From: Apium graveolens
Lineage: Eukaryota > Streptophyta > Magnoliopsida > Apiales > Apiaceae
Direction: 5' to 3'
DNA length: 64,000 bases
Assembly (NCBI RefSeq): GCF_009905375.1
Contig: NC_133653.1
Span: forward strand, 83,278,911 to 83,342,910
The notes under the pieces are model-generated. The model made no database searches. It was given only the letters and a program-made list of their open reading frames with translations, and was not told the origin of the DNA. Positions 25,481 through 35,306 of the stretch are shown here, piece after piece (positions within the stretch are counted from its first letter, which is position 1; every line of letters begins with the position of its first letter). The position numbers and the translations under genes are program-made.

Positions 25481-26913
25481 TTAAGAGATGCGAGCACGCA
25501 CGACATCCCTAACCTGCTCCACCACAGAGGTGATGAGGTCTAAGATAGTCGCAAGTAGAGCTGGATCAACTTGACCCTCAAGATGGCCTCTAGCTGTAAC
25601 ACGGGTGGTAGCCTCAATCCTTTCCATGCTATACGCTAATCCTGCCGGAAGTATCCCACCCTCAATCCTTGGTGCAGTAAGTCGATCCAACAGATCACTC
25701 CTAACATTCCGGGCCTCTGACAGGCCACCCAAAGTCATATGATAATCAGCGATAAGAGAAGCCTGAGTGGTAGCATCTAGCAGTCCAGGGGGTGCAGGTG
25801 GTGCAGACCCAGGAGATCCAAATGGATAACCAAGCACGGTATCAGGTGACAATGGTTCCGGGGATAAAGGTGGCATTTCCTCAGTATGTGCTGGGCTCTG
25901 TACAGGGGAGGGAACAGGAATTGGTGGAACCTCATGGGTGTCTACAGGAGCCTCTGGAAGAGGGTCTGATACTGGTATAATTGGGGTCGTGGAAGGCCCC
26001 ACTCCTTCTGCCCTCATTAACCTTTGTGTCCTTGGTAACTCTTCATCCTCTAGTGCCACCCTCGCGGCCATTCTTGCTCTGGTAGTCGCCCTGACTACGG
26101 TCATCTGTTCCTCAACGGTCCTTTCTTCATTCTCATCAGGATCCTCCATGAGATCCTCCTCAGCCACAATCCTTTCCGAAATAACATTCTCAACCGCAAC
26201 ATTCTCTATCTGAACCTCATCCGGTCCCTCATTAGGGTACTCCATCGGATTCACAATATGATCTCTAACTTGTAATAAAACATCCTCATGCTGATGCTCC
26301 TGAACCTCAAGGTTTGGTGCCCCGCTGCCCTATACGAGAACAAACTATGTTACTATCACGATACTTATAAGGGTTCCCGTAAGGGTTTTAACTGTCAGTG
26401 CTACGTTAGGTAGCCCGACTATGAACTTGGCAAGAGTTCTTATTATCTTAGTGAACTTATTATCTTAACGTCACATCATCTCTGAGGTTTATAACGCTTA
26501 GCTCTGATACCATTTCTGTAACACCCCCAAATCCGGGGTCGGGGATCCGGGTTGTCACGAGTTCCATTTCCCTTAATAACACCCAATCTTAATAATTACT
26601 CAACTACTCTGTACTGTGACCCCACAATGAACACACACACCACACGTTATAGTCTCAGAGATGAACATCCAAAAATAACCACAAGTCATTTTATTCCACA
26701 ATTATCTGCCAATACACCTTAAACGGTTTTCTGAATAAATTTACATTTCTTTGCCATTATTACAATTCATAAATATACATAAATCTGGTACATTAGAAGT
26801 TGAAAGCCTAGCCTATTGGTAGCTCCTACCTCAGCTACGGCGGCATCAATGCTTCTAGAAAACTGCGGAACGTCTCCTAATCGCTTGCGAATCGGGAGCT
26901 TGGTCCTGTTCAT
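25481..26913 (-). CDS. Predicted spliced accessory protein, tandem copy 2
   Basis: Counterpart of the gene at 15387-16819, shifted by 10,094 bp. Exon 1 is 26913-26830 in LTR3, the intron 26829-26330, and exon 2 26329-25481, again open and in phase 0. Counting from the GTG codon ten residues into the open region at 26254, the ORF differs from copy 1 at D23N, A76T, M89T, M245V and K249R, with no stop or frameshift. Upstream of that point one further change is visible (Gly to Arg at about 26267). Same architecture: H3-like start, acidic, proline-rich, helical C terminus. Splicing is predicted only. Confidence 0.6.
26501..26512 (-). other. Primer binding site, internal 2
   Basis: TGGTATCAGAGC on the coding strand, four bases inside the LTR3 end at 26517. 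Confidence 0.9.
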
Positions 26914-29900
26914 CCTTTCTATCTGTTGTTGTGTGATGAAAGAAGAAAGCAAGGGTGAGCAGCAAGCCCACCAAAATAATATGTATAATGATTAATAGTA
27001 TATGAGCCTTCTCTTAGTACTCATGAAAGTCTTGGTCAAAAGAAATGAACCAAGTTGATATCTTAATGCGATGAAGTCGCAAAATATTCAGTATATATAT
27101 ACATATATACTTTTCAAAATATTGGAAGTCCTCTTCCATGCATAATATACACAAAGTCCCAGTGTATAACTGTATATAAAAAAAATATTGTTGCAAGGTG
27201 ATCTCATATATCTAACCTTGTCTCAACGTTTTTCTGAAAATCTTTGTCATTCATAAGACAATTATTAATTAGATATAAGTTTAAAAGATGAAGTTACAAG
27301 ATACCCCAATATACTTATATCTTTCCCAAATACTACTTGAACTACCACCGTTCAAGTTATAATTAGCTTCAAAAGTTCATCACATAGATGAGACTATAAG
27401 ACAAGATTTGAATAGATTAAATCTTTAAAATATTATCAAAATAAAATGAAGTTACGAGATACTTCATTTGATGTAAACATCATTTTAAAAACTTGACCCT
27501 GCCAACACTCAATAATCGCCCAACCGTAGCCTTTCTATCGAAGTGCTCTGGGTAGTGTTGCAGAAATTATCCAATTGGATGATGAACTGATTACGGGAGT
27601 TTGCCGCGCCAGGAAGACCACTTACGATGATCAGTCGTAGTAGTACAACCCCACCATTTTCTACATGTAGAGGAGAACCTGTCGGATTTACTTGTCAACC
27701 GAACACTGAACTCCTAAGGAATGGACCGCCTTAGCGGAACTTCCAGGCCATTTGGGCCAATATAATAAGGCTGGGCCGGCGCTACTCGGCCACTTACGCC
27801 ACTCCTAGTTCAGATGAAATCCATGACTCTGAAATGTAAAGCTCGTCCCCACTTTCCCCAAGTAGAAACTTGTTGATACGGCTCCACCAAGAAGTCGTAT
27901 CTATTTGGAAAGGAGAACTCACCGATATTTCCCAGGCGATGCCTGTTAATGGATTAACTTGTTCCAAGAATTTTACTTCCCGAGTGTTGGGTAAGTAATC
28001 AATTCATTTATCAAAACAGCAACCTTGTTGCGAATATAAAACACACCACAGAGCCGGATCCCTCAGGTTTTGAGCGAGTATTTAAATCCCCTTCGATAGG
28101 AGGATCTTAAATATATAAAAAAATGAGTTTTGGGATCCGCTCTAACTTTTAAAAATCATTTTGAAGACTCGCAAAACATTTTTAAGAATGTTTGGAGTGA
28201 AGTTGATTTAATGAAGTAAATCAGTCCCCAGAATATTTAGAAAATGTCTGAATATTATTATTTAAATAATATTCCCAAAAAGAATAATCTTTATAAAATA
28301 ATTGAAGTAGAAGTATTAAAACTTATACTTGAAATGAGTATTAAATAACCAAAGATATACTTATATGAAAGTACTATCTTTATTTGAATAATCGAAAATA
28401 AGTTTGATTATTGACACCTTATTCTTTAATAAAATAAAGAATATATCTCAGCAAATAATCGGAGTCATAGATCCTCAAATGAATATTCAAAAATATTCAT
28501 TAAATAATATAAACTGAGTCATAATCCCTCGAATGAATATTCAAATAATATTCAGATAATAAAATAAAAGGAGTCATAAGTCCTCGAATGAATATTCAAA
28601 ATAATATTCATTTAATATAAAGGAGTCATACGCCTTCGAATAATATTCGAAATAATATTCAATAATAAAATAAAGTTAAAGTTATCGAATAAACCTTATT
28701 CGATTAATAGTTTTGAAAACTATGACCATATATATATATATAAGTATATATATATATATTTATATCCATATATACAAAATCTACTCGGGATCCTCGACTC
28801 CCGGTTTTAGAAAATATTTTCACCTTTGGGTCCCTATACTAAGGGTATATGCAAATTACCGCTATCCTCTAGCATAGGTATTATCAACTGAATCAACAAT
28901 TATATATGGAAAGAATACGAAACAGGCATGCATATATATATACCATAGCAGCATGCTTCAATATATTGTAACATTTGCTAATTAACCAACATGCATCTAT
29001 CGCAAGATAATGCAAATACCTATATACATCACAACAACAGTTATAACTGGTAGAAAACTTGCCTGAGCGACTGGGGGTTACGAATGGCTCGGGACGAGTC
29101 TGGTAACCTATAAACAACAAGTAAGTTGGAATTAAACCAAAGTCACTTGTAAATCTATACTTTAACTAACTTAGACTCTAACGCTTGTTTTGCGCTTACT
29201 GATTTTCTTAAGTCACTCGAGTACCCTCGGCTCCACCATTTTTTGTAATTTAACCTTTACGAGTTCTAAGGCGATTCCTTCGCGAGTGTCTTACCAATTG
29301 CCTAACACACTTACCATAAATGTTTCATGCATTAATTAACCCTTTTCGGTCTTTAACCTATGTTTCAAAGTAAGGCGAGGGGAAAAGTTTCGTTCGCGAA
29401 ACGCCATTACTTGAAACGGTCGTTTCTCCTAAACCGTGCATCGGAATCGAACGAACTACATATCAAAACGAAGCTCGTAACACGAACTATCTAACCATGG
29501 CAATGGTAATAATCTAGCAGGGGGTTCTCGGGTCCTAATGTTATGCACAAAAACAGTCTAAAGAAAATCGGACGTTACGACGGCTATGTTTACGCGATTT
29601 CCCAATTTAAAACCGTTCAAAACCAACCCAATTCAACCTCAATCCAACATACAACCAACATCCATCCTTATCACATCATAACAACCCCAAACAATTAAAT
29701 TTTAACATTCATACTTATGCCTAAGCTTGAATTTAACTATACTACATTCTTTTAATCAAAACAACAACATTTACCACTCCAACAACATCCCAAAACTCAC
29801 TAATCTCTACATACACAACCATCAAGCCTCTCATGAACTAAAATACTCATATTATGCTCTTAACATTCAATAACAAAGCTTGGTTAAGAGATTATACCTT

Positions 29901-30842
29901 CCTTGAAGCTTTTTAACACAACACAAGAGCTTTGAATGCCTAAAGAACCTTGATCCTTGCTTGTATAACCTTAATCTTTCATAAAAATTCAAGAAAACTA
30001 AAGTTATTTCTTGAAGGTTACTATTCACCATCTTCTTCCTTGATTTATTGGAAGAGATGGTGAAGGAATTAGGAGCTTAAATTTATAGCATATCCATATC
30101 TATGTACAAGGAAGCTTTGATAATTACCTTGTGATTTAACAATGCTTGGAACTTGATTTTTGATTTTTCTTCCTTTGAAAAAGATGAAAAGCCGAGAGCA
30201 ATGTTTGAAGAATGAAAAATTTTGTGTTTGCTTTGATTTGTTTTGGCTAGCTAGGTTGTTTTGGTTTTGTTTTTGGTTAATTACCCTCCTAACCTTGAAC
30301 TTTATGTGGTTTACAATCATCCAACAATTCCTTCCTTTTTTATCATGCCTATGTCACCTTGCACATGTCATAATGCTCCCACTTGTCCACACCTTGTGGT
30401 TTGATGATGTCACAATCCCTGGCTTCTTGTACAAGCTTGTCTCTTGGTCACTTATTTGTTTTACGGTTCGCTTATCTTTCGTTCTCGTTTATCGTTTGAG
30501 GGATCATACCCGGGATCTTATTACTTAGGTTCCCTTAACCTTTCTCAATATATTATATTCCTTTTATGATCCTCTCCTATAATTCTTTAATTTAAATCCT
30601 TTTTATCCTGTTACCTTTTTCTCAATTCTTTCCGTATCTAGTGGATTTCCCGGAAAAATCAAAGTGTTCGGAATTGGATTCTGACGATCTTTACATACAC
30701 TTATATACCATATAGAGTACTAATAAAATCTCAGAATATCCATAACAGAACCCCTACATAGTGTGGCATGAAAAGTTTTCTCGTTCAGCAAAAACACTAT
30801 TCATAAGGGTTTCAAAATTTCTCAAAAATTGGGGTTATTACA
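26517..30842 (-). repeat. LTR3 (outer 5' LTR) of the three-LTR element
   Basis: 4,326 bp, ending at 30842 with ...GGGGTTATTACA, then the TSD TCAAC. It carries private changes such as GAAGTTGATTTA near 28200 and AGCTTTGATAA near 30113. It keeps the ancestral CTATGTCACC near 30350. Exon-1 ORF at 26830-26913. Confidence 0.9.
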
Positions 30843-30847
30843 TCAAC
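30843..30847. repeat. Target-site duplication TCAAC (right)
   Basis: Matches 6319-6323. Immediately after it the plus element's gag continues in frame. Confidence 0.9.
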
Positions 30848-33264
30848 CCAACCCACCCCCTCAAGGAAATAACAATGATGTGGCAAACTCTTTTAGGGAT
30901 TTTAAGTCCCTTAAGCCACCTGAGTTCCACGGATCAGCCGACCCAATTGAGGCAAGGGCATGGTTAAAGGAAATGGAGAAATCCTTTGAGATTCTGAGTA
31001 CCGATGAGGCACAAAAGACTCTATTTGCTACCTACCTTCTGAAAGGAGAGGCTAACTACTGGTGGGAGGCCAAGAAAAACATAGAGACAGATGCTATTAT
31101 AACCTGGGAGAGATTCAGTCAGTTGTTTCTGGGAAAATATTTCCCAAGGTTTATGGAAAACCAGATGGAGCTCAAGTTCTTGGAGCTAAAGCAGAATAAT
31201 TTATCTGTAGCAGAGTACGAAGCGAAATTTACTGAGTTATCAAGGTTTGTGCCGGAATTTGTGAGCACCGAGGAAAAGAAAGCTAGGAGGTTTCAGCAGG
31301 GACTGAAACCGTGGATTCAGAATAGGGTGGCAATCCTTGAGCTTACTGATTATGCCACTCTGGTGCAAAAAGCAACAATTGTAGAAGCCGGAAGTGAACA
31401 GATGCAGAGGGAAAGAGAGAAGAAGGGAATAAAGAGGAAAAGCATGAGCATGGGTGGAGGTTCCGCAGGAAGGAGCTTCCCAACTAGATTTAATCGAGGA
31501 GCAGTGTCCCTACCGGGAAAGAACACTGGGTTTAACCGGCCAATGAGCGTGAATGTGAGCCAAAGCGGCCAGAAGTCAAGAATGTCCTATTCCAACCAAT
31601 CTCGACCCCCATTGCCAGCCTGTAACACTTGTGGAAGGATGCATACTGGGGAGTGTAAAGAAAACCCAGTAACCTGCTTTAAGTGTGGTCGAGAGGGTCA
31701 CTATTCAACTAAGTGCCCTTCATCAACCCCTGCTGTCATTCCAACCACCACTTGTCATCAGTGTGGATGCCCGGGTCATTGGAAGAGGGAATGCCCAATG
31801 AACAAACCAGCAGCTTCAGGAGCCAGCAGGGCTGCCTCCAATAAGCCACCTACTGCGAGGACTTTCAACATGACGGTCCAGGATGCTATGAAAGACTCAG
31901 ATGTGATAGCAGGTACCCTTTCTCTAAATTCAGTCAGTGCAAATGTTTTATTTGATTCGGGAGCAACTAAATCTTTTATATCAAAGGACCTTGCGCGTAA
32001 ATTAAGAGTTATGGCTGAACCCTTGATAGAACCCTTACAAGTAGAAATAGCCAATCATGAAATTATTCCTGTTAACCAGATTCACCCCGCCTGTGAGTTA
32101 GGCATAGGGGAGCAATCTTTTAGTGTTGATCTGATTCCTTTTAAATTAGGGGAGTTTGATGTAATTTTGGGAATGGACTGGCTATCTAGCAATGATGCTC
32201 AGATAGACTGTAAGGGGAAGAAAGTTAGGTTAAATATCCCAGGAAAGAAAGAAGTTATATTTAGACGAAAGAGGCAGACGCAGAAATTTTTGACTATGGC
32301 CCAGGCCAGAAGGATGCTACGAAAAGGAAATGAGGCTTACCTAGCCTATGTGGTGGACATGCAGAAGGAGGTGCCCAACTTACAAGATATTCCGGTAGTC
32401 AACGAATTTGAAGACGTATTCCCACAAGACCTTCCGGGATTACCATCCGATAGAGTAATTGAATTTGCTATTGAGCTGGCCCCAGGGACGGCGCCAGTTT
32501 CAAAAGCACCTTACCGGTTAGCCCCATTAGAAATGAAGGAATTAGCTACCCAATTGCAGGAACTTTTGGATAAGGGTATGATAAGACCTAGTGTGTCTCC
32601 GTGGGGAGCACCAGTGTTATTTGTAAGGAAGAAGGATGGGAGCATGAGGATGTGCATCGACTATCGAGAGTTGAACAAGCTAACCGTAAAGAACAGGTAC
32701 CCGTTACCTAGAATAGACGATCTGTTCGACCAGCTAAAGGATGCTGTTTATTTTTCCAAGATTGACCTGAGAACTGGATATCACCAACTAAAGATTAAAC
32801 CCGAAGATATTTCCAAGAAAGCGTTCCGTACCAGGTATGGGCACTGTGAGTTCTTGGTAATGTCCTTTGGATTAACCAACGCCCCAGCGGCTTTAATGGA
32901 CATAATGAACAGAGTATTTAAGAAGTACTTGGACAAGTGTGTGATAGTTTTTATCAATGATTTTTTAATCTACTCACGGACTGAGGCAGAACATGCAGAG
33001 CATTTGAGGATAGCTCTAGGAATACTCAGAGAGGAACAATTATATGCCAAATTCTCGAAGTGTGAATTCTGGCGGAATGAAGTACAGTTTTTAGGACATG
33101 TGATCAATAAAGAAGGAGTATTGGTCGACCCCTCCAAAATAGAGGCGGTCTCAAATTGGGAAAGGCCAACCACACCCACAGAGGTAAGGAGTTTCATAGG
33201 ATTGGACGGCTACTATCGTAGATTTGTACAGGACTTTGCGAAGATCGCAGCCCCTTTGACATGA
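30844..33264 (+). pseudogene. gag-pol: gag (rest), protease and reverse transcriptase of plus Tekay
   Basis: One long frame continuing gag after the insertion. The capsid-like region carries the [18 protein letters not shown] block. The knuckle region (about 31620-31800) has one CX2CX3HX3C finger and two CX2CX4HX4C fingers. The protease active site is FDSGAT near 31950. Reverse transcriptase (about 32500-33150) shows [22 protein letters not shown] and LRTGYHQ. The catalytic box that is normally (F/Y)xDD reads FIND (codon AAT at 32956-32958), so one metal-binding aspartate is lost. The frame ends at a TGA (33262-33264) where relatives continue into RNase H. Gag packages the RNA, protease matures the polyprotein, and RT copies the genome; this copy is inactive for at least RT. 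Confidence 0.92.
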
Positions 33265-34122
33265 CTTACTCGTAAGACAGAGAAGTTTGAATGGACGGAG
33301 AAATGCGAGAACAGTTTTCAGGAATTAAAGAAAAGGTTGGTAACGGCCCCAATGTTGGCATTGCCAGACGGAAAAGGAGATTTTGTGATATATAGTGACG
33401 CGTCGCACAAAGGATTAGGGTGTGTGCTTATGCAGCACGGTAAAGTGATTGCGTATGCGTCGAGACAACTGAAGGAATACGAGATTAGATATCCTACTCA
33501 TGACCTTGAGCTCGCGGCAATAGTTTTTGCCCTAAAAATTTGGAGGCACTACTTGTATGGAGAGAAGTGTGAGATTTTCACAGACCATAAGAGCCTCAAG
33601 TACATATTTATGTAGAAAGAGCTCAACATGCGCCAGAGGAGATGGTTAGAGCTAATCAAGGATTATGATTGTGAGATTCTCTATCACCCGGGGAAAGCCA
33701 ATATGGTGGCTGATGCCCTTAGTAGAAAAGAAAGACTCAGAATGATAACGACTTCGGAAGAATTGATAATGGATTTTGAGAGAATGGAAATAGAAGTAAG
33801 GGTAACCGGAACCGGAACTGAAAAGCTTTTTGAGATCTCAATACAACCAGAGTTATTGGAAAAGATCAGATTGTGCCAAGAGAAAATAATGAATGAAGGC
33901 AGAGAGTCAATGACTGGAGAAGAGATCCATACTGAGAAAGATGATAAAGGGATAATGAGGTACTCCTACCGGATTTGGGTTCCGAACGTTCAAGAGCTTA
34001 AAGATGAGATTTTGGATGAAAGCCATAGTTCAAGGTATTCCATTCACCCGGGAAGCACCAAGATGTATAGGGATTTGAAGGAATATTACTGGTGGCCCAA
34101 CATGAAGAGGGGTGTAGCATAA
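33265..34122 (+). pseudogene. RNase H and integrase N-terminal domain of plus Tekay
   Basis: Continues in the same frame after the TGA. RNase H is recognisable by [30 protein letters not shown] and [12 protein letters not shown] second stop, TAG at 33613-33615, sits where relatives have Gln; this fits CAG to TAG, a C-to-T change. Next come GKANMVADALSR and the integrase zinc-binding region, with its histidines around 34020-34050 (HSSRYSIHPG). A third stop, TAA, at 34120-34122 separates the His pair from the Cys pair. Normally RNase H removes the RNA strand and the zinc domain helps integrase assembly. Confidence 0.9.
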
Positions 34123-35040
34123 TGGGTAAGCAAATGTTTGACTTGCCAAAGAGTAAAGGCAGAGAACCAGAGACCCAGTGGACTTTTACGACCCCTGGAG
34201 ATTCCCGAATGGAAATGGGAACAGATAGCCATGGATTTTGTTGTCGGTTTACCAAAGACGAAAGCCAACCATGATGCCATATGGGTGATTATAGACCGAC
34301 TGACAAAGTCAGCTCATTTCATTCCTATCAATGAGAGATACACAGTCGATAGACTGGTGGACATTTACCTTAAGGAAATAGTGACGCGACATGGAGTCCC
34401 AGTGTCCATTATCTCAGACCGAGACCCCAGGTTCAACTCCAGATTTTGGAAAAGCTTTCAAGAATGTGCGGGGACCAAGTTAAATATGAGTACCGCGTAC
34501 CATCCCCAGACGGATGGGCAGAATGAAAGGACCATCCAGACACTAGAGGATATGTTGAAAGTCTGTGCAATAGACTTTAAAGGAAGTTGGGATGATCACT
34601 TGTCGTTGATCGAGTTTTCTTATAATAATAGCTTTCATGCTAGCATCGGAATGCCGCCTTATGAGGCCCTGTACGGAAGAAGGTGTCGATCTCCCTTATA
34701 CTGGGATGAAGTAGGAGAGCGGAAAATGCTCGGACCCGAAGTGGTCCAAAGGACCAAAGACATAGTGGATCTCATCAGAGGACGGCTGGTAGCAGCCCAA
34801 GACAGACAGAAGAAATATGCAGACCTAGCCCGAAAGGACAAGGAGTATGAAGTAGGGGACTTAGTACTACTAAAAGTATCCCCTTGGAAGGGGTTAATGA
34901 GATTCGGAAAGAAAGGAAAACTAAGCCCAAGATACATTGGACCTTTTGAGATACTAAGACGGATTGGGAAGTTGGCTTACGAGCTAGCCTTACCCCCGAC
35001 CTACAACAAGTTCATAATGTGTTCCATGTGTCAATGCTAA
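34123..35040 (+). pseudogene. Integrase core of plus Tekay
   Basis: Same frame as the preceding segments. It includes the zinc-domain cysteines (SKCLTCQ) and the DDE core: Asp in AMDFVVGLP (34234-34236), Asp in ISDRDPRF (about 34417) and Glu in GQNERTIQT (34525-34527). SYNNSFHASIGMPPYEALYGRRCRSPLYW and the GPFEILRRIG region follow. The catalytic triad is intact. A one-base loss close to 35000 (around PPTYNK) shifts the frame, so this frame ends at 35040 while the true continuation is in another frame. Confidence 0.9.
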
Positions 35041-35273
35041 GGAAGTATCATCGAGATGCCAGACACATAGTGGAGTACGAGCATGTGGATATGCAACCAG
35101 ATCTGACTTACGTGGAGACACCAGTAAAGATTATGGATAAGAAGGAGCAGGTGCTTCGGAACAAAGTGATCAAGCTAGTCAGAGTGCTATGGCAGAATCA
35201 TAATGTGGAAGAATCAACTTGGGAGCTAGAGAGCGCAATGCTAGAAAAGTACCCCCATTTGTTTTCTATTTGA
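35019..35273 (+). pseudogene. Integrase C-terminal chromodomain, frameshifted
   Basis: This frame picks up the integrase C terminus (FHVSMLRKYHRDARHIVEYE) and then a chromodomain-like segment. The segment has PVKIMDKKEQVLRNKVIKLV, then VLWQNHNVEESTWELE, and ends YPHLF before the stop. In chromoviruses this domain guides integration toward chromatin carrying methylated histone H3. It is separated from the core by the frameshift near 35000. Its presence places the element in the chromovirus branch of Ty3/gypsy. It is also relevant that the same element carries an H3-tail-like start in its accessory gene. Confidence 0.9.
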
Positions 35274-35293
35274 TTCCGGAACGGAATCCTTTT

Positions 35294-35306
35294 AAGGAGG
35301 GGAGAC
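35294..35306 (+). other. Polypurine tract of plus Tekay
   Basis: AAGGAGGGGAGAC directly precedes the 3' LTR start TGTAATAACCCC at 35307. It is the plus-strand primer for reverse transcription. Confidence 0.9.

Larger units (their letters stand above)
20755..26516 (-). mobile_element. Internal region 2 of the three-LTR element
   Basis: Same length (5,762 bp) and same order as internal region 1: PPT at 20755-20769, decayed gag-pol about 21134-24764, accessory exon 2 at 25481-26329, PBS at 26501-26512. It differs from internal 1 by scattered substitutions, for example near 21270-21320 and 22465-22480. Confidence 0.88.
6324..30842 (-). mobile_element. Three-LTR tandem Tekay-related element (LTR-int-LTR-int-LTR)
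   Basis: 24,519 bp on the minus strand: LTR (6324-10660), internal (10661-16422), LTR (16423-20754), internal (20755-26516), LTR (26517-30842). The repeat period is 10,094 bp from internal to internal, and both internals are 5,762 bp. There is one TSD pair (TCAAC) on the outside and none at the inner junctions. PBS and PPT are present at each inner junction. This is what unequal recombination between the LTRs of two copies of one inserted element would give. Gag-pol is decayed in both internals; the accessory ORF is intact in both. Sequence divergence between the two units is low by eye (scattered substitutions; not counted). Confidence 0.92.

Noticed and set aside
30844..35273. Integrated pararetrovirus (caulimovirid)
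   Set aside because: Integrase with DDE, chromodomain, LTRs and a PPT show a Ty3/gypsy retrotransposon; no movement protein is seen.
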